A DNA stretch of 64,000 nt from Brevundimonas nasdae (GCF_016654005.1 NZ_JAEPWN010000001.1:496001-560000); one strand, 5' to 3'. Shown: positions 43,480-51,787, counted from the stretch's first letter. Program-made: numbers and translations. The notes: generated from the sequence alone by a model not told the origin.

Positions 43480-44490
43480 GTGTCTGTCACGCCCTCTGTC
43501 ATCGACCTGATCGGCAATACGCCGCTGGTGCGCCTGAACCGCCTGTCCGACGAGACGGGGTGCGAGATTCTGGGCAAGGCCGAGTTCATGAACCCTGGCC
43601 AGTCGATCAAGGATCGCGCGGCCCTGTCCATCGTGCAGGCGGCGCGGGCGTCCGGCGCCCTGCGGCCGGGCGGTACGATTGTGGAAGGCACGGCGGGCAA
43701 CACCGGCATCGGTCTGGCTCTGGTCGGGGCGGCGCTGGGTCATCCGGTCGTCATCGTCATTCCGCGCACCCAGTCCGAGGAAAAGAAGGCGGCGATCCGG
43801 TCGTTGGGCGCGCGTCTGGTTGAGGTGGACGCTGCCCCCTTCTCCAGCCCGAACCATTTCGTCCACTATTCCGGGCGTCTGGCCGAGGAACTGAACGAAA
43901 GCGAACCGGACGGCGCCGTCTGGTCCAACCAGTTCGACAACACCGCCAATCGTGACGCCCACTATCAGACGACCGGCCCGGAAATCTGGAACCAGACAGA
44001 GGGGCGCGTGGACGCCTTCGTCTCGGCGGTCGGGTCTGGCGGTACGATCGCCGGCGTCTCGGCCTATCTGCGCGAACAGAAGCCGGATGTGACCATCGCC
44101 CTGGCCGATCCGGCGGGCGCGGCCATGTTCAACTGGTTCACGAAGAACCAGATGACGGGTGAAGGTTCGTCCATCACGGAGGGTATCGGGGTGGCGCGGA
44201 TCACCGGCAATCTGGAAGGCTTCACACCGGATCACGCTTACCGGATCGAGGATGCGGAGTTCCTGCCGATCCTGTTCGATCTGGTGAAATATGAAGGCCT
44301 GTCGCTGGGCGGATCGGCGGGGGTGAATATCGCCGGGGCGGTGCGGTTGGCGCGCGAGATCGGGCCGGGCAAGACGATTGTGACCTGCCTGTGCGACCCC
44401 GGCTCGCGCTATGCGACCAAGTTGTTCAATCCGGAATTCCTGCGGTCCAAGGGATTGCCGACGCCGGAGTGGGTGAAAGTCGCGAACTGA
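43480..44490 (+). CDS. cysK: Cysteine synthase A (O-acetylserine sulfhydrylase)
   Basis: A 336-residue PLP enzyme that makes cysteine from O-acetylserine and sulfide, the end product of the upstream pathway. The PLP lysine is in 'NPGQSIKDRAA'; the phosphate-binding and asparagine segments are 'GTIVEGTAGNTGIGLALVG', and 'AVGSGGTIAGVSAYLRE' matches the active-site glycine loop. GTG start at 43480, 39 bases after the CysH fusion. A hairpin repeat follows the stop. Confidence 0.93.
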   Translation: MSVTPSVIDLIGNTPLVRLNRLSDETGCEILGKAEFMNPGQSIKDRAALSIVQAARASGALRPGGTIVEGTAGNTGIGLALVGAALGHPVVIVIPRTQSEEKKAAIRSLGARLVEVDAAPFSSPNHFVHYSGRLAEELNESEPDGAVWSNQFDNTANRDAHYQTTGPEIWNQTEGRVDAFVSAVGSGGTIAGVSAYLREQKPDVTIALADPAGAAMFNWFTKNQMTGEGSSITEGIGVARITGNLEGFTPDHAYRIEDAEFLPILFDLVKYEGLSLGGSAGVNIAGAVRLAREIGPGKTIVTCLCDPGSRYATKLFNPEFLRSKGLPTPEWVKVAN

Positions 44491-44492
44491 CA

Positions 44493-44631
44493 CCCTCTCC
44501 CGTCGGGAGAGGGCTTGAGCGCACGACGGCGCAGCCGTCGTTCTAGCGCGAAAGGGTGAGGGGCTATGGCGCCACGGTCTAGCAGAACCCTCATCCGGCC
44601 CTGCGGGCCACCTTCTCCCAAAGGGAGAAGG
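44493..44631. repeat. Intergenic repeat of four short triloop hairpins
   Basis: The 149-base gap between cysK and the DUF885 gene holds four inverted repeats, each with a 3-base loop: CCCTCTCCC/GGGAGAGGG (44493-44513), ACGACGGC/GCCGTCGT (44523-44541), GGCCC/GGGCC (44597-44609) and CCTTCTCCC/GGGAGAAGG (44611-44631). The first and last are nearly the same and are oriented alike. The block resembles REP-like intergenic repeats of proteobacteria and could also end both convergent transcripts. Confidence 0.75.
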
Positions 44632-44639
44632 GAAAGATT

Positions 44640-46433
44640 TCACTTCGCTTTCTGCTCGGCGATCCAGGCGTCCATGCGGTGGTCAAGCAGGGCCAGCGGC
44701 AGGGGGCCTTCGACCAGCAGGGCGTCGTGGAAGGTGCGGATGTTGAACTTGGGACCCAGTTCGCGCTCGGCCCGTTCGCGGATCTCGCGCAGGCGGATTT
44801 CGCCGATCTTGTAGGCCGTGGCCTGACCTGGCCAGCCGATATAGCGCTGAAGCTCGGTCTCGATATTGTGCGGGGCGAGCGCGGAGTTGTCGCGGAAACA
44901 GGCGCGGGCCTGTTCCTCTGACCAGCCCAGCCAGTGCAGGCCGGTGTCGGCGACCAGACGGCAGGCGCGCCACATCTCATAAGACAGGCGGCCGAACCGC
45001 TCATAGGGCGTGCGGTAGAAGCCCATCTCCTCGCCCAGATATTCGGAATACAGGCCCCAACCCTCGGTGAAGGCGGTGACATTGGCCTGACGCCGGAAAT
45101 AGGGCTGGCCCCCGCCTTCCTGCTGCAGCGCGATCTGCAGGTGGTGGCCGGGAACGGCCTCGTGCAGGGTCAGGGCGGGCAGTTCGTACAGCGGGCGCTG
45201 GTCCAGCTTGGACGTATTGACGATGTAGTGGCCGGGTACGCCGTTCTGCATCGAACCGGGGTTGTAGCGGCCGGTGGTGTAGTTCTCCTCGATCTGGGCC
45301 GGGACCGGCTGCACGTCATAGGGCAGGCGGGGCAGGGTGGCGAACAGGGGCGGCAGGCCGCCATCGGCCCGCTTTGCCATTTCCGACGCCTTCTCCAGCA
45401 ACTCTTCGCGGGTCTTGGCGTAGAACTGCGGATCGGTGCGCAGGAAGTTCAGGAAGCCCGCGAAATCGCCAGTCCAGCCCGCCGCGCGCATCTCGACCTC
45501 CATGCGGGCGCGGATGCGGGCGACCTCGTCCAGGCCGATCTGGTGGACCTGATCGGGGGTCAGTTCGGTGGTGGTGTGCTGACGCACCAGATAGGCGTAC
45601 AGGGCCTTGCCGCCCGGACGATTGCCGATGCCGGGCGTGGTCGGCGTCTTGGGCAGATAGTCGGTTTCGAGGAAACCCAGCCAGGCGCGGCGGGCGGGAA
45701 CGATGGCCGAGGCGACGGCGGCGGCGCCCGCGGCCTGAAGCCGGGCCTTCTCAGCCTGCGGCACATTGGCGGGCAGGGTGGCGAAGGGCGCCAGCAGCGG
45801 CTCGGCGTCCGGCCTGATCGCGACGTCGTTGCGCGCCAGCTGGATAGCGCTTTCGGTGACGGACCGGGCCTGGATTAGGCCGGTCGACAGGCCCCGTCGC
45901 GCATTGTCGGTCGTCTGGGCGTAGAGGGTCCCGAAGGCGCGGATGCGCTGGATATAGGCCTCGGCCTCCGCAACTGAGTTCAGACGGGTCGACCCGCCGA
46001 TGTAGAGGGCCCATGTGCCGGGCCCGCCCTCGCTGTCAAAGGCCAGGGCGCCGGAGTCATAGTCCAGACCTTCGATGGCGCGGCTCAGGATGAACAGCAG
46101 GAAGGCGTGGTTGATCCCCGCGCCGTGGGAAAGACTTGCCGGGTCGATGGCCTGAACCCGGTTCAACAGGTTCGTCAACGGCGCGCGCTGGGCCAGTTCG
46201 AATGCGCGCGACAGGTCCGGCACGCGCGCCATCGCCTCGACATCGCCCTCGCTGGAGGCCGAGAAGGGATCGACGGACTTCAGATAGGTTTCATAGTCGG
46301 CGACCACGGCGTCCAGGGCGGCGTCGCCCGGTGCAGCCGCAGGCGCGACGGCGGTGGGCGGCGTCTGGGCCATGACGACGACCGGCGACGCAGCCGCCAG
46401 CACGGCCAAGATGGCCAGGTTGGAAATCTTCAT
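44640..46433 (-). CDS. DUF885 family secreted protein (predicted zinc-dependent carboxypeptidase-like)
   Basis: A 597-residue secreted protein with a Sec signal peptide ending 'VVVMAQ'. The DUF885 hallmark H-E-x-x-P-G-H-H-L-Q is in 'LHEAVPGHHLQIAL', a metallopeptidase-like HExxxGH motif, and 'EGWGLYSEYLGEEMG' supplies a further glutamate. Members are thought to be peptidases. The ATG at 46433 has a GGAGGG ribosome site; an upstream in-frame start at 46463 is less likely. Confidence 0.87.
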   Translation of the reverse strand: MKISNLAILAVLAAASPVVVMAQTPPTAVAPAAAPGDAALDAVVADYETYLKSVDPFSASSEGDVEAMARVPDLSRAFELAQRAPLTNLLNRVQAIDPASLSHGAGINHAFLLFILSRAIEGLDYDSGALAFDSEGGPGTWALYIGGSTRLNSVAEAEAYIQRIRAFGTLYAQTTDNARRGLSTGLIQARSVTESAIQLARNDVAIRPDAEPLLAPFATLPANVPQAEKARLQAAGAAAVASAIVPARRAWLGFLETDYLPKTPTTPGIGNRPGGKALYAYLVRQHTTTELTPDQVHQIGLDEVARIRARMEVEMRAAGWTGDFAGFLNFLRTDPQFYAKTREELLEKASEMAKRADGGLPPLFATLPRLPYDVQPVPAQIEENYTTGRYNPGSMQNGVPGHYIVNTSKLDQRPLYELPALTLHEAVPGHHLQIALQQEGGGQPYFRRQANVTAFTEGWGLYSEYLGEEMGFYRTPYERFGRLSYEMWRACRLVADTGLHWLGWSEEQARACFRDNSALAPHNIETELQRYIGWPGQATAYKIGEIRLREIRERAERELGPKFNIRTFHDALLVEGPLPLALLDHRMDAWIAEQKAK

Positions 46434-46496
46434 GACGCCCTCCGCGATTTTCTGCACAGGCAATCGAAGCCCGGCGGGCGCGTCAAGCCGTGATGG

Positions 46497-47000
46497 TCAG
46501 CCGCAGGCGGCGAAGAAGCGTTCGATGTTGGTCTGGCTGGCGGGGTGTGCGACCAGCGGCTCGCGGTTTTCGCCTTCCCACAGGGCGATCCAGCCCAAGC
46601 TGCGGAAACGCTGAAACACCGGGTCCTTGGTCTTGGCGTTGGCCGTGACATACTGGCCTTCATGGATGCCCGCCGGTTCGGAGCGGGCGGGATAGCGTTC
46701 GGTGTCGCCGCCGGATTCCAGCAGCAAGACGCGCGAAGGTCGGTCGAAGACGGCGGCCAGCTCCAGCGCGCCCGAGCCGGACTGGCAGACAAGCTGCAGC
46801 TTCAGATCATCACTGTTGGCGATGCCGTAGGCCAGGGTCAGCTCCTGACGGTCGCGGTCGAAGAACCAGTCATGGTTGGCGACCGGCAGCGGGGCCGACG
46901 CGGGGGCGCCAGGCGACAGCGACGCCATCGGCGTGTTGGCGGCGCAGGCGGCCAGAACGGACAGGGCCAGCAGGGACGGGATTAGTTTGAGCGGGCGCAG
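46497..47000 (-). CDS. Small secreted lipoprotein, tandem two-cysteine family (copy 3), probable CTG start
   Basis: A protein of about 167 residues. From the ATG at 46928 it would lack a signal peptide, but the frame continues upstream to a perfect lipoprotein signal ending in the lipobox L-A-A-C. The only start in reach is CTG at 47000, with an AAGGAG ribosome site 7 bases before it. The mature part shares a pattern with the next two genes upstream: an aromatic start ('DWFFDRD'), 'NSDDLKLQLVCQSGSG', then 'PVFQRFRSLG' and a final 'FFAACG'. The two cysteines (in CQ and near the end) could form a disulfide. Function unknown. Confidence 0.7.
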   Translation of the reverse strand: MRPLKLIPSLLALSVLAACAANTPMASLSPGAPASAPLPVANHDWFFDRDRQELTLAYGIANSDDLKLQLVCQSGSGALELAAVFDRPSRVLLLESGGDTERYPARSEPAGIHEGQYVTANAKTKDPVFQRFRSLGWIALWEGENREPLVAHPASQTNIERFFAACG

Positions 47001-47011
47001 GGTCAGGCTCC

Positions 47012-47437
47012 TTATCCGGCGCAGCGGTCAGTGAAGCGGCGCAGCTTGGCGAGGTGTGCGGGTTGGACGGTGACGACGGTCTGGCTGTCGCCGATCGTCA
47101 CGGTGATGCGTCCGGTGGTGACGAAGGCGGCGAAGACGGGGTGATCGACGCGCACGGTCGTCTCCATGCGGCCACGGGCGGCGCGCGCCTCGCTGGTCGC
47201 GGCGGCGTCTCCGGCGGTGATGCGGGCGAAACCGGTGGCGGCGGGCGTCTCGTACAGGTCCAGCGTCACCGTGCCTGAGCCGGGCTGGCACGACAGGGTG
47301 GTGCGCAGGCGGTCGGTGTCCGGCACCTCTTCGGCCAGGACCAGCGGGGCCTCATTGCCATACAGGGTCCAGGTCCAGGCGGCGGGCGGCGGATTCTGCA
47401 GCGCCAGGGCCAGGACAGCCGACAGGACAAGGCTCAT
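47012..47437 (-). CDS. Small secreted protein, tandem two-cysteine family (copy 2)
   Basis: A 141-residue protein with an N-terminal signal sequence ('MSLVLSAVLALALQ'). It shares with its neighbours a 'WTW.LYGNEAPL' start, 'DTDRLRTTLSCQPGSGTVTLDLY', 'HPVFAAFVTTGRITVTIGD' and the closing 'LRRFTDRCAG'. Like copies 1 and 3 it has two cysteines. Its stop codon overlaps the ribosome site of copy 3, so the two are probably translated together. Function unknown. Confidence 0.75.
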   Translation of the reverse strand: MSLVLSAVLALALQNPPPAAWTWTLYGNEAPLVLAEEVPDTDRLRTTLSCQPGSGTVTLDLYETPAATGFARITAGDAAATSEARAARGRMETTVRVDHPVFAAFVTTGRITVTIGDSQTVVTVQPAHLAKLRRFTDRCAG

Positions 47438-47488
47438 GGGGCGGGACTCAACTGACGACGCGCAACGCCGCGCCGGGCTGCACTGTCG

Positions 47489-47956
47489 TCAGACGCGCGC
47501 AGAACCGCAATAGGCAAGAAAGTCCGCGGCCAGACGCCGTTCCTGCACAGAGGCCGGAATGACGGACGATCCAGCCTCTCCGACCACGCGCAGGGCACCG
47601 TCTCTGGCCAGGGCCGCCAGGGTCGGATCATTCAACGCAATGAAAGATTCAGAGGCGTCGCCCCCGCTGAGGGGATCAATGGGCGTCGGCCCCAGGGTCG
47701 CGGGCGTCAGGCGCGGGCTGTCCGGCTGGACATAGCCATAGACCACCGCCATGGGCTCGCCCGGCTGGCAGGTGATCATCAGGGCCAGCTGGTCGGAGTT
47801 GTCCACGCCATAGGTCAGTTTGGCCGTCTGGTCCTCATAGTTGAGGCGCCAGGTCATTGTCGGGACATCATGGATCGAGGCGTCAAGCGTCTGCGGCCGG
47901 GCGGCGAATGCGACCAGGGCGATGGCGGCGGCGGCGGGGATCAGAGCCTTGAACAT
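47489..47956 (-). CDS. Small secreted protein, tandem two-cysteine family (copy 1)
   Basis: A 155-residue protein with an N-terminal signal sequence ('MFKALIPAAAAIALVAFAA'). The mature part repeats the family pattern: 'MTWRLNYEDQTAKLTYGVDNSDQLALMITCQPGEPMAVV', then 'DPTLAALARDGALRVVGE' and the closing 'AADFLAYCG'. Two cysteines, one mid-protein and one near the end. It is the first of three tandem copies on the minus strand and lies just downstream of flgH. Confidence 0.75.
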   Translation of the reverse strand: MFKALIPAAAAIALVAFAARPQTLDASIHDVPTMTWRLNYEDQTAKLTYGVDNSDQLALMITCQPGEPMAVVYGYVQPDSPRLTPATLGPTPIDPLSGGDASESFIALNDPTLAALARDGALRVVGEAGSSVIPASVQERRLAADFLAYCGSARV

Positions 47957-48053
47957 GCGGATACTCGCGTCTGATCGACAAACGCGGGTATCCGTCAGGG
48001 GTTCACGGCCCCGGTGACGCAGGCCGTGAACTGTTGCCGTTCAGCCTCAGCCG

Positions 48054-48785
48054 TCAGAAGGGGCTGAAACGCTCGACCAGCGACTGGGCGGCGGGCGTGG
48101 TCTGCATCCGGCTGATGTCGCCGCGACCGCCGTAGGAGATGCGGGCTTCGGCGATCTGGGTGTGGTTGATGGCGTTGGCCGAGGAAATATCTTCCGGGCG
48201 CACGATCCCGGCGACGGTCAGTTCGCGCACCTCGCGGTTGGTGCGCACTTCCTGCCGACCCTGAATGACCAGATTGCCGTTGGACAGGACGTCGGTGACG
48301 ACGGCCGCGATGGTCAGATTGACCTTTTCCGAGCGGTTGACGCTGCCGCTGCCTGCCGAGTTGGCGGCGCCTTCGGTGCCGACCATGTTGGCGGGGTCGA
48401 AGCCGCCGGGGAAGGCGCGGCCCAGGCTGTTCTCCAGACCGAAGAAGTGTGTGACGCCGCCAGAGGCGCTGTTGGTGCGGGCGCGCTGGGTCGAGTTGCG
48501 GGTCTGGGCCTGATCGTCAATGGAGATCTGGACCGTCAGAATGTCACCAACGTGGCGGGCGCGCTGGTCGCCGAAGAAGGTGCGGGCGCCGACGCGCCAC
48601 AGGCTGTTGGCGCTGGCGGGCGTGGCGTCGCGTCCGCCAGGGGCTGGCATATAGGCCTGCTGCACCGGAACCAGGGCGGCGGGATAGCCGATGGGCGCCA
48701 ACTCTGGCCCGCGAACGGTTTCTGCAACGGTGGAGCAGGCGGCCAGGGGGGCGAAGGCGGCGGCGATGATCAGAATCTTACGCAT
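48054..48785 (-). CDS. flgH: Flagellar L-ring protein FlgH
   Basis: FlgH forms the outer-membrane L ring around the flagellar rod. The 243-residue lipoprotein begins 'MRKILIIAAAFAPLAAC' with a lipobox. Signatures are 'SLWRVGARTFFGDQRARHVGDILTVQI', 'VNLTIAAVVTDVLSNGNLVIQGRQEVRTNREVRELTVAGIVRPEDI' and 'ANAINHTQIAEARISYGGRG'. A GAGGAA ribosome site sits 9 bases before the ATG at 48785; the upstream ATG at 48794 is less well placed. It ends the flgF-flgG-flgA-flgH operon. Confidence 0.95.
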   Translation of the reverse strand: MRKILIIAAAFAPLAACSTVAETVRGPELAPIGYPAALVPVQQAYMPAPGGRDATPASANSLWRVGARTFFGDQRARHVGDILTVQISIDDQAQTRNSTQRARTNSASGGVTHFFGLENSLGRAFPGGFDPANMVGTEGAANSAGSGSVNRSEKVNLTIAAVVTDVLSNGNLVIQGRQEVRTNREVRELTVAGIVRPEDISSANAINHTQIAEARISYGGRGDISRMQTTPAAQSLVERFSPF

Positions 48786-48808
48786 GACTGTCATTTCCTC
48801 AGCGGGAC

Positions 48809-49438
48809 TTAGCGGGCTGCGAACTGTTGCGGGTTGGCGCGGGCCTGATCGGCGGCGGGACCGGCGATGGCCTGACCGGGGCCGGTGGCGACGGCGTCGA
48901 TGACCCGGTTGGAGGCTGTGTTCAGGATGGCGACCGGCTCGCCCACGGCGGCGTTGCGCATGGCCTTGCCCATGATGCTCAGGTTCACGCCGCCGACCTG
49001 ATAGGTGACGCGCACCATGTCGTTGCGGTCGATGACCTGCTGGGCCGCGGACGGGCGATAGGCGGCGCGGGCGGGCGGGGTGAAGCCCGGCTGTGCGGGC
49101 GTGGCGCCGGGGGCTGCGGCGATGACGGCGGCAGGCGCGGCGGCGCCGTCATCGCGTCGGATGGCGACGCGACGCAGGCCGGTCGGGTTGTCCCAGGTCA
49201 GGCCGGAACGCGCGGCGATGGCCTGGAGCTGGCTGGCTTCCATCACGATCGAGGGGCCGGAACGCTGGGCCACGACGACATTGGCGGCCACGCCTGCTCC
49301 GTCGAAGATGTCGCCCAGGGTGACGCGGCCATCCGCGTTGACGGGATTGGCCTTGAGGGTGACAGGACCGGCCATGGCGGCGCCTGCGGACAGGGCGCTG
49401 ACGGCGGCGGCGATCAGGAAGGTGCGGATCAGGGTCAT
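48809..49438 (-). CDS. flgA: Flagellar P-ring assembly chaperone FlgA
   Basis: A 209-residue periplasmic chaperone for P-ring assembly, with a Sec signal peptide ending 'GAAMAG'. The SAF domain region ('QVIDRNDMVRVTYQVGGVNLSIMGKAMRNAAVGEPVAILN') is the typical FlgA C-terminal part, with the conserved 'G..V.V.N..S.R...A.V' close ('PVAILNTASNRVIDAVATG'). An Ala/Pro-rich insert (about 95-125) is longer than in many FlgA proteins. It starts 3 bases before flgG ends. Confidence 0.93.
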   Translation of the reverse strand: MTLIRTFLIAAAVSALSAGAAMAGPVTLKANPVNADGRVTLGDIFDGAGVAANVVVAQRSGPSIVMEASQLQAIAARSGLTWDNPTGLRRVAIRRDDGAAAPAAVIAAAPGATPAQPGFTPPARAAYRPSAAQQVIDRNDMVRVTYQVGGVNLSIMGKAMRNAAVGEPVAILNTASNRVIDAVATGPGQAIAGPAADQARANPQQFAAR

Positions 49439-49441
49439 GAT

Positions 49442-50230
49442 CTAGCTCTTCACCTGGGCGGCGACGGACAGCATCTCGTCGGCGGCGCTGATGACCTTGG
49501 AGTTCATCTCATAGGCGCGCTGGGCCACGATCAGGGCGCTGATCTCGGTGACGGCGTCGACGTTCGAGGCCTCGGTGTAGAACTGCATGATCTGGCCGAA
49601 GCCGACCGAAGCGGGCGTGCCGACGATGGGCGGGCCGGAGGCGGCGGTCTCCAGCAGCAGATTGTCGCCGATGGCTTCCAGACCTGCCTCGTTGAAGAAG
49701 TTGGCCAGTTCGATCTGGCCTACGGTCGTTGGCGCCGCCTGGCCGTCCTGGGTCACCTGGACCAGGCCGCTCTTGGAGATGGAGACCTTCAGCGTGTCCT
49801 GCGGGATGGTGATGGCCGGTTCCAGCAGATAGCCGTCGTCGGTGACGATCTGGCCTTCCGGGCTGACCTGAAGATTGCCCGCGCGGGTATAGCCGATCTC
49901 ACCCGAGGGTAGGGTGATCTGGAAATAGCCCTTGCCGTCGATGGCCATGTCGTACGGATTGCCGGTGGCCTGGGGCGTGCCCTGTTCGGTCATGCGATAG
50001 ACGGCGCCCGCCTTGACGCCCGCACCGATCTGGATGCCGGTGGGGACCACGGTGCCCTGTGCCGACGACTGCGCGCCCATGCGTTCGACGTTGTGGTAGA
50101 GCAGGTCCTGAAACTCGGCGCGCTGCTTCTTGAAGCCCACCGTGTTCATGTTGGCGATGTTGTTGGAAATGACTTCCACGTTCAGCTGCTGGGCGGCCAT
50201 GCCCGAGGCTGCGGTGCGAAGAGCGCGCAT
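49442..50230 (-). CDS. flgG: Flagellar distal rod protein FlgG
   Basis: A 262-residue distal rod protein. Signatures are 'MRALRTAASGMAAQQLNVEVISNNIANMNTVGFKKQRAEFQDLLYH' at the N-terminus and 'VTEISALIVAQRAYEMNSKVISAADEMLSVA' at the C-terminus, which form the coiled-coil core of rod proteins. The middle is the D1 domain. It lies 14 bases after flgF. Confidence 0.96.
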   Translation of the reverse strand: MRALRTAASGMAAQQLNVEVISNNIANMNTVGFKKQRAEFQDLLYHNVERMGAQSSAQGTVVPTGIQIGAGVKAGAVYRMTEQGTPQATGNPYDMAIDGKGYFQITLPSGEIGYTRAGNLQVSPEGQIVTDDGYLLEPAITIPQDTLKVSISKSGLVQVTQDGQAAPTTVGQIELANFFNEAGLEAIGDNLLLETAASGPPIVGTPASVGFGQIMQFYTEASNVDAVTEISALIVAQRAYEMNSKVISAADEMLSVAAQVKS

Positions 50231-50244
50231 GTTCCGGGGCTCCC

Positions 50245-50982
50245 TTAAGCGGCCTTGCCGAGGCGCTCGACGGCGCGACGGCTGAGGTCATTGGTGTTTT
50301 CGACCATCCGGCTGACGCTTTCGTAGGCGCGGCTGATTTCGACGAGATTGGTGATCTCGACCAGCGGATTGACGTTGGAGGACTCCAGCATTCCCTGCAG
50401 GATCGGCACGTCCGTGGTTTCGGTCGGCTGGACGTTGGAGCGGTTGCGGTAAAGGCCGTCGCCGCCCTTTTCCAGCACGCCCAGGGCGTCGAACCGGACC
50501 GAGGACATCTGGCCGGTGATCCGTCCGTTCTGCGTGATGCTGCCGTCGGGGCCGATGCTGGGCGGGCCCAGCTCCGGGTCGAGCACGATTTCGGCCCCGC
50601 CGCCCAGAACCGGCAGGCCCTGTTTGGTGGTCAGGCGGCCTTCCGGATCCATCGTGAAGGCGCCGTCGCGGGTGTAGGCCTGACCGTTGGCGTCCTGAAC
50701 CACGAAGAAGGCGCCTTCGCCGTCCAGCGCGAAGTCCAGCGGGCGGCCGGTGGTCTTGATCGAGCCCTGGCCGAAATCGCGGCCCACCCCATTGTCCAGG
50801 ACGAAGCTGGCGCTGGGGCGGATCGAGTCGTTGCGGGCGCGCTGGCCGATCTCGGCGCCGACCAGAAGCTGTTCGACCTTGAAGCCGGTCGTATCCGCAT
50901 TGGCGATGTTGTTGGCCACGAGGTCGAGCTCGCGGCGCAGCGTCATCTGGCGGGACAGTCCGATATAGGCGGCGTTTTCCAC
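50245..50982 (-). CDS. flgF: Flagellar proximal rod protein FlgF
   Basis: A 245-residue proximal rod protein. It starts 'MENAAYIGLSRQMTLRRELDLVANNIANADTTGFK' and ends with 'NPLVEITNLVEISRAYESVSRMVENTNDLSRRAVERLGKA'. GTG start, with a GAAGGAG ribosome site 10 bases upstream. A sigma-54-type promoter sits just before it (51012-51026), matching the class III behaviour of this operon in Caulobacter. Confidence 0.95.
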   Translation of the reverse strand: MENAAYIGLSRQMTLRRELDLVANNIANADTTGFKVEQLLVGAEIGQRARNDSIRPSASFVLDNGVGRDFGQGSIKTTGRPLDFALDGEGAFFVVQDANGQAYTRDGAFTMDPEGRLTTKQGLPVLGGGAEIVLDPELGPPSIGPDGSITQNGRITGQMSSVRFDALGVLEKGGDGLYRNRSNVQPTETTDVPILQGMLESSNVNPLVEITNLVEISRAYESVSRMVENTNDLSRRAVERLGKAA

Positions 50983-51011
50983 GGTGGGCGAGCTCCTTCG
51001 CTCTCACCCTC

Positions 51012-51026
51012 GCAACAGGCATGCCA
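51012..51026 (-). promoter_or_regulatory. Sigma-54 promoter of the flgF operon
   Basis: On the minus strand this reads TGGCATGCCTGTTGC, giving GG-N10-GC as in the consensus TGGCAC-N5-TTGC. The -12 element ends about 30 bases before the flgF start, so transcription would begin near 51000. Flagellar class III operons in Caulobacter use sigma-54 with FlbD. Confidence 0.8.
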
Positions 51027-51081
51027 ACAGGGTTAATCCAGGCGGCATGGGGGTTTCAGCGGCGTTGCGGAGATAGGCGCC

Positions 51082-51095
51082 CGGCAAAACCTGCC
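51082..51095. promoter_or_regulatory. Candidate FlbD-binding (ftr-like) element between flgF and fliL
   Basis: CGGCAAAACCTGCC, 10 of 14 bases shared with the element at fliF. It lies about 56 bases upstream of the sigma-54 -24 site of flgF, in enhancer position, and 5 bases before the CtrA box of fliL, so FlbD could activate one side and repress the other. Confidence 0.55.
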
Positions 51096-51100
51096 CATTG

Positions 51101-51116
51101 TAAACGCGGCGTTAAC
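51101..51116 (+). promoter_or_regulatory. Candidate CtrA box upstream of fliL
   Basis: TAAA-N7-TTAAC, one base off the CtrA consensus, 48 bases before fliL. The spacer CGCGGCG shares six of seven bases with the fliF box. Caulobacter fliL is a known CtrA target. Confidence 0.65.
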
Positions 51117-51164
51117 CAAACCGGGCTGATCCTGACCGCCATATTCGTCGGGGCGATCAACCGC

Positions 51165-51785
51165 ATGTTCAAGCTGGGCAAGAAGAAGGGCGACGCCGCC
51201 GGGGACGCCGCCAATCTGCCTGCGGTCGCGGAAGGCGAGGGCGTTGAAGGCGACGCCGCGCCCAAGAAAAAGAAGCCGCCCCTGCTGCTGATCATCATTC
51301 CGGCGGCGCTCGTGGTGCTGGGCGGCGGCGGGGCCGCCGCCTTCCTCATGATGAAGCCCAAATCCGCCGAGGCGCATGGCGAAGCGCCCGCAGCGCCGGG
51401 TGAAGGCGGCCATGGCAAATCCGACAAGAAGGGCGGCGAGATTGATCCGGCGCTGGGCAAGGTCGCCGCCGGGCCTGACGGGGTGACCTTCTACACCCTG
51501 CCGGACATGGTCATGAACATCCAGTCGGCGGATGGTCGTCCGACCTTCCTGAAGCTGAAGCTGACGCTGGAGATGAAGGACGCCCGCGTCGCCACCCGCC
51601 TGCAGTCTGAAATGCCCCGCCTGCAGGACATGTTCACCAGCTTCATGCGCGAACTGCGTCCCGAAGACCTGAGCGGGTCGGCGGGAACCTATCAGCTGCG
51701 CGCCGAGATCCTGCGCCGCGTCAACCTGATCGCCGCGCCCGGCAAGGTGGACGCCGTGCTGATCGAAGAAATGCTGGTGCAGTAG
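51165..51785 (+). CDS. fliL: Flagellar stator-associated protein FliL
   Basis: A 206-residue inner-membrane protein. A lysine-rich N-terminus ('KKKKPPLLLIIIPAALVVLGGGGAAAFLMM') holds the single membrane helix (about 40-63). The periplasmic C-terminal domain ('FYTLPDMVMNIQSADGRPTFLKLKLTLEM' and 'LRAEILRRVNLIAAPGKVDAVLIEEMLVQ') is the FliL fold that contacts the stator. The ATG at 51165 is used because upstream codons overlap the promoter elements. fliM starts 2 bases after the stop. Confidence 0.92.
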   Translation: MFKLGKKKGDAAGDAANLPAVAEGEGVEGDAAPKKKKPPLLLIIIPAALVVLGGGGAAAFLMMKPKSAEAHGEAPAAPGEGGHGKSDKKGGEIDPALGKVAAGPDGVTFYTLPDMVMNIQSADGRPTFLKLKLTLEMKDARVATRLQSEMPRLQDMFTSFMRELRPEDLSGSAGTYQLRAEILRRVNLIAAPGKVDAVLIEEMLVQ

Positions 51786-51787
51786 GC

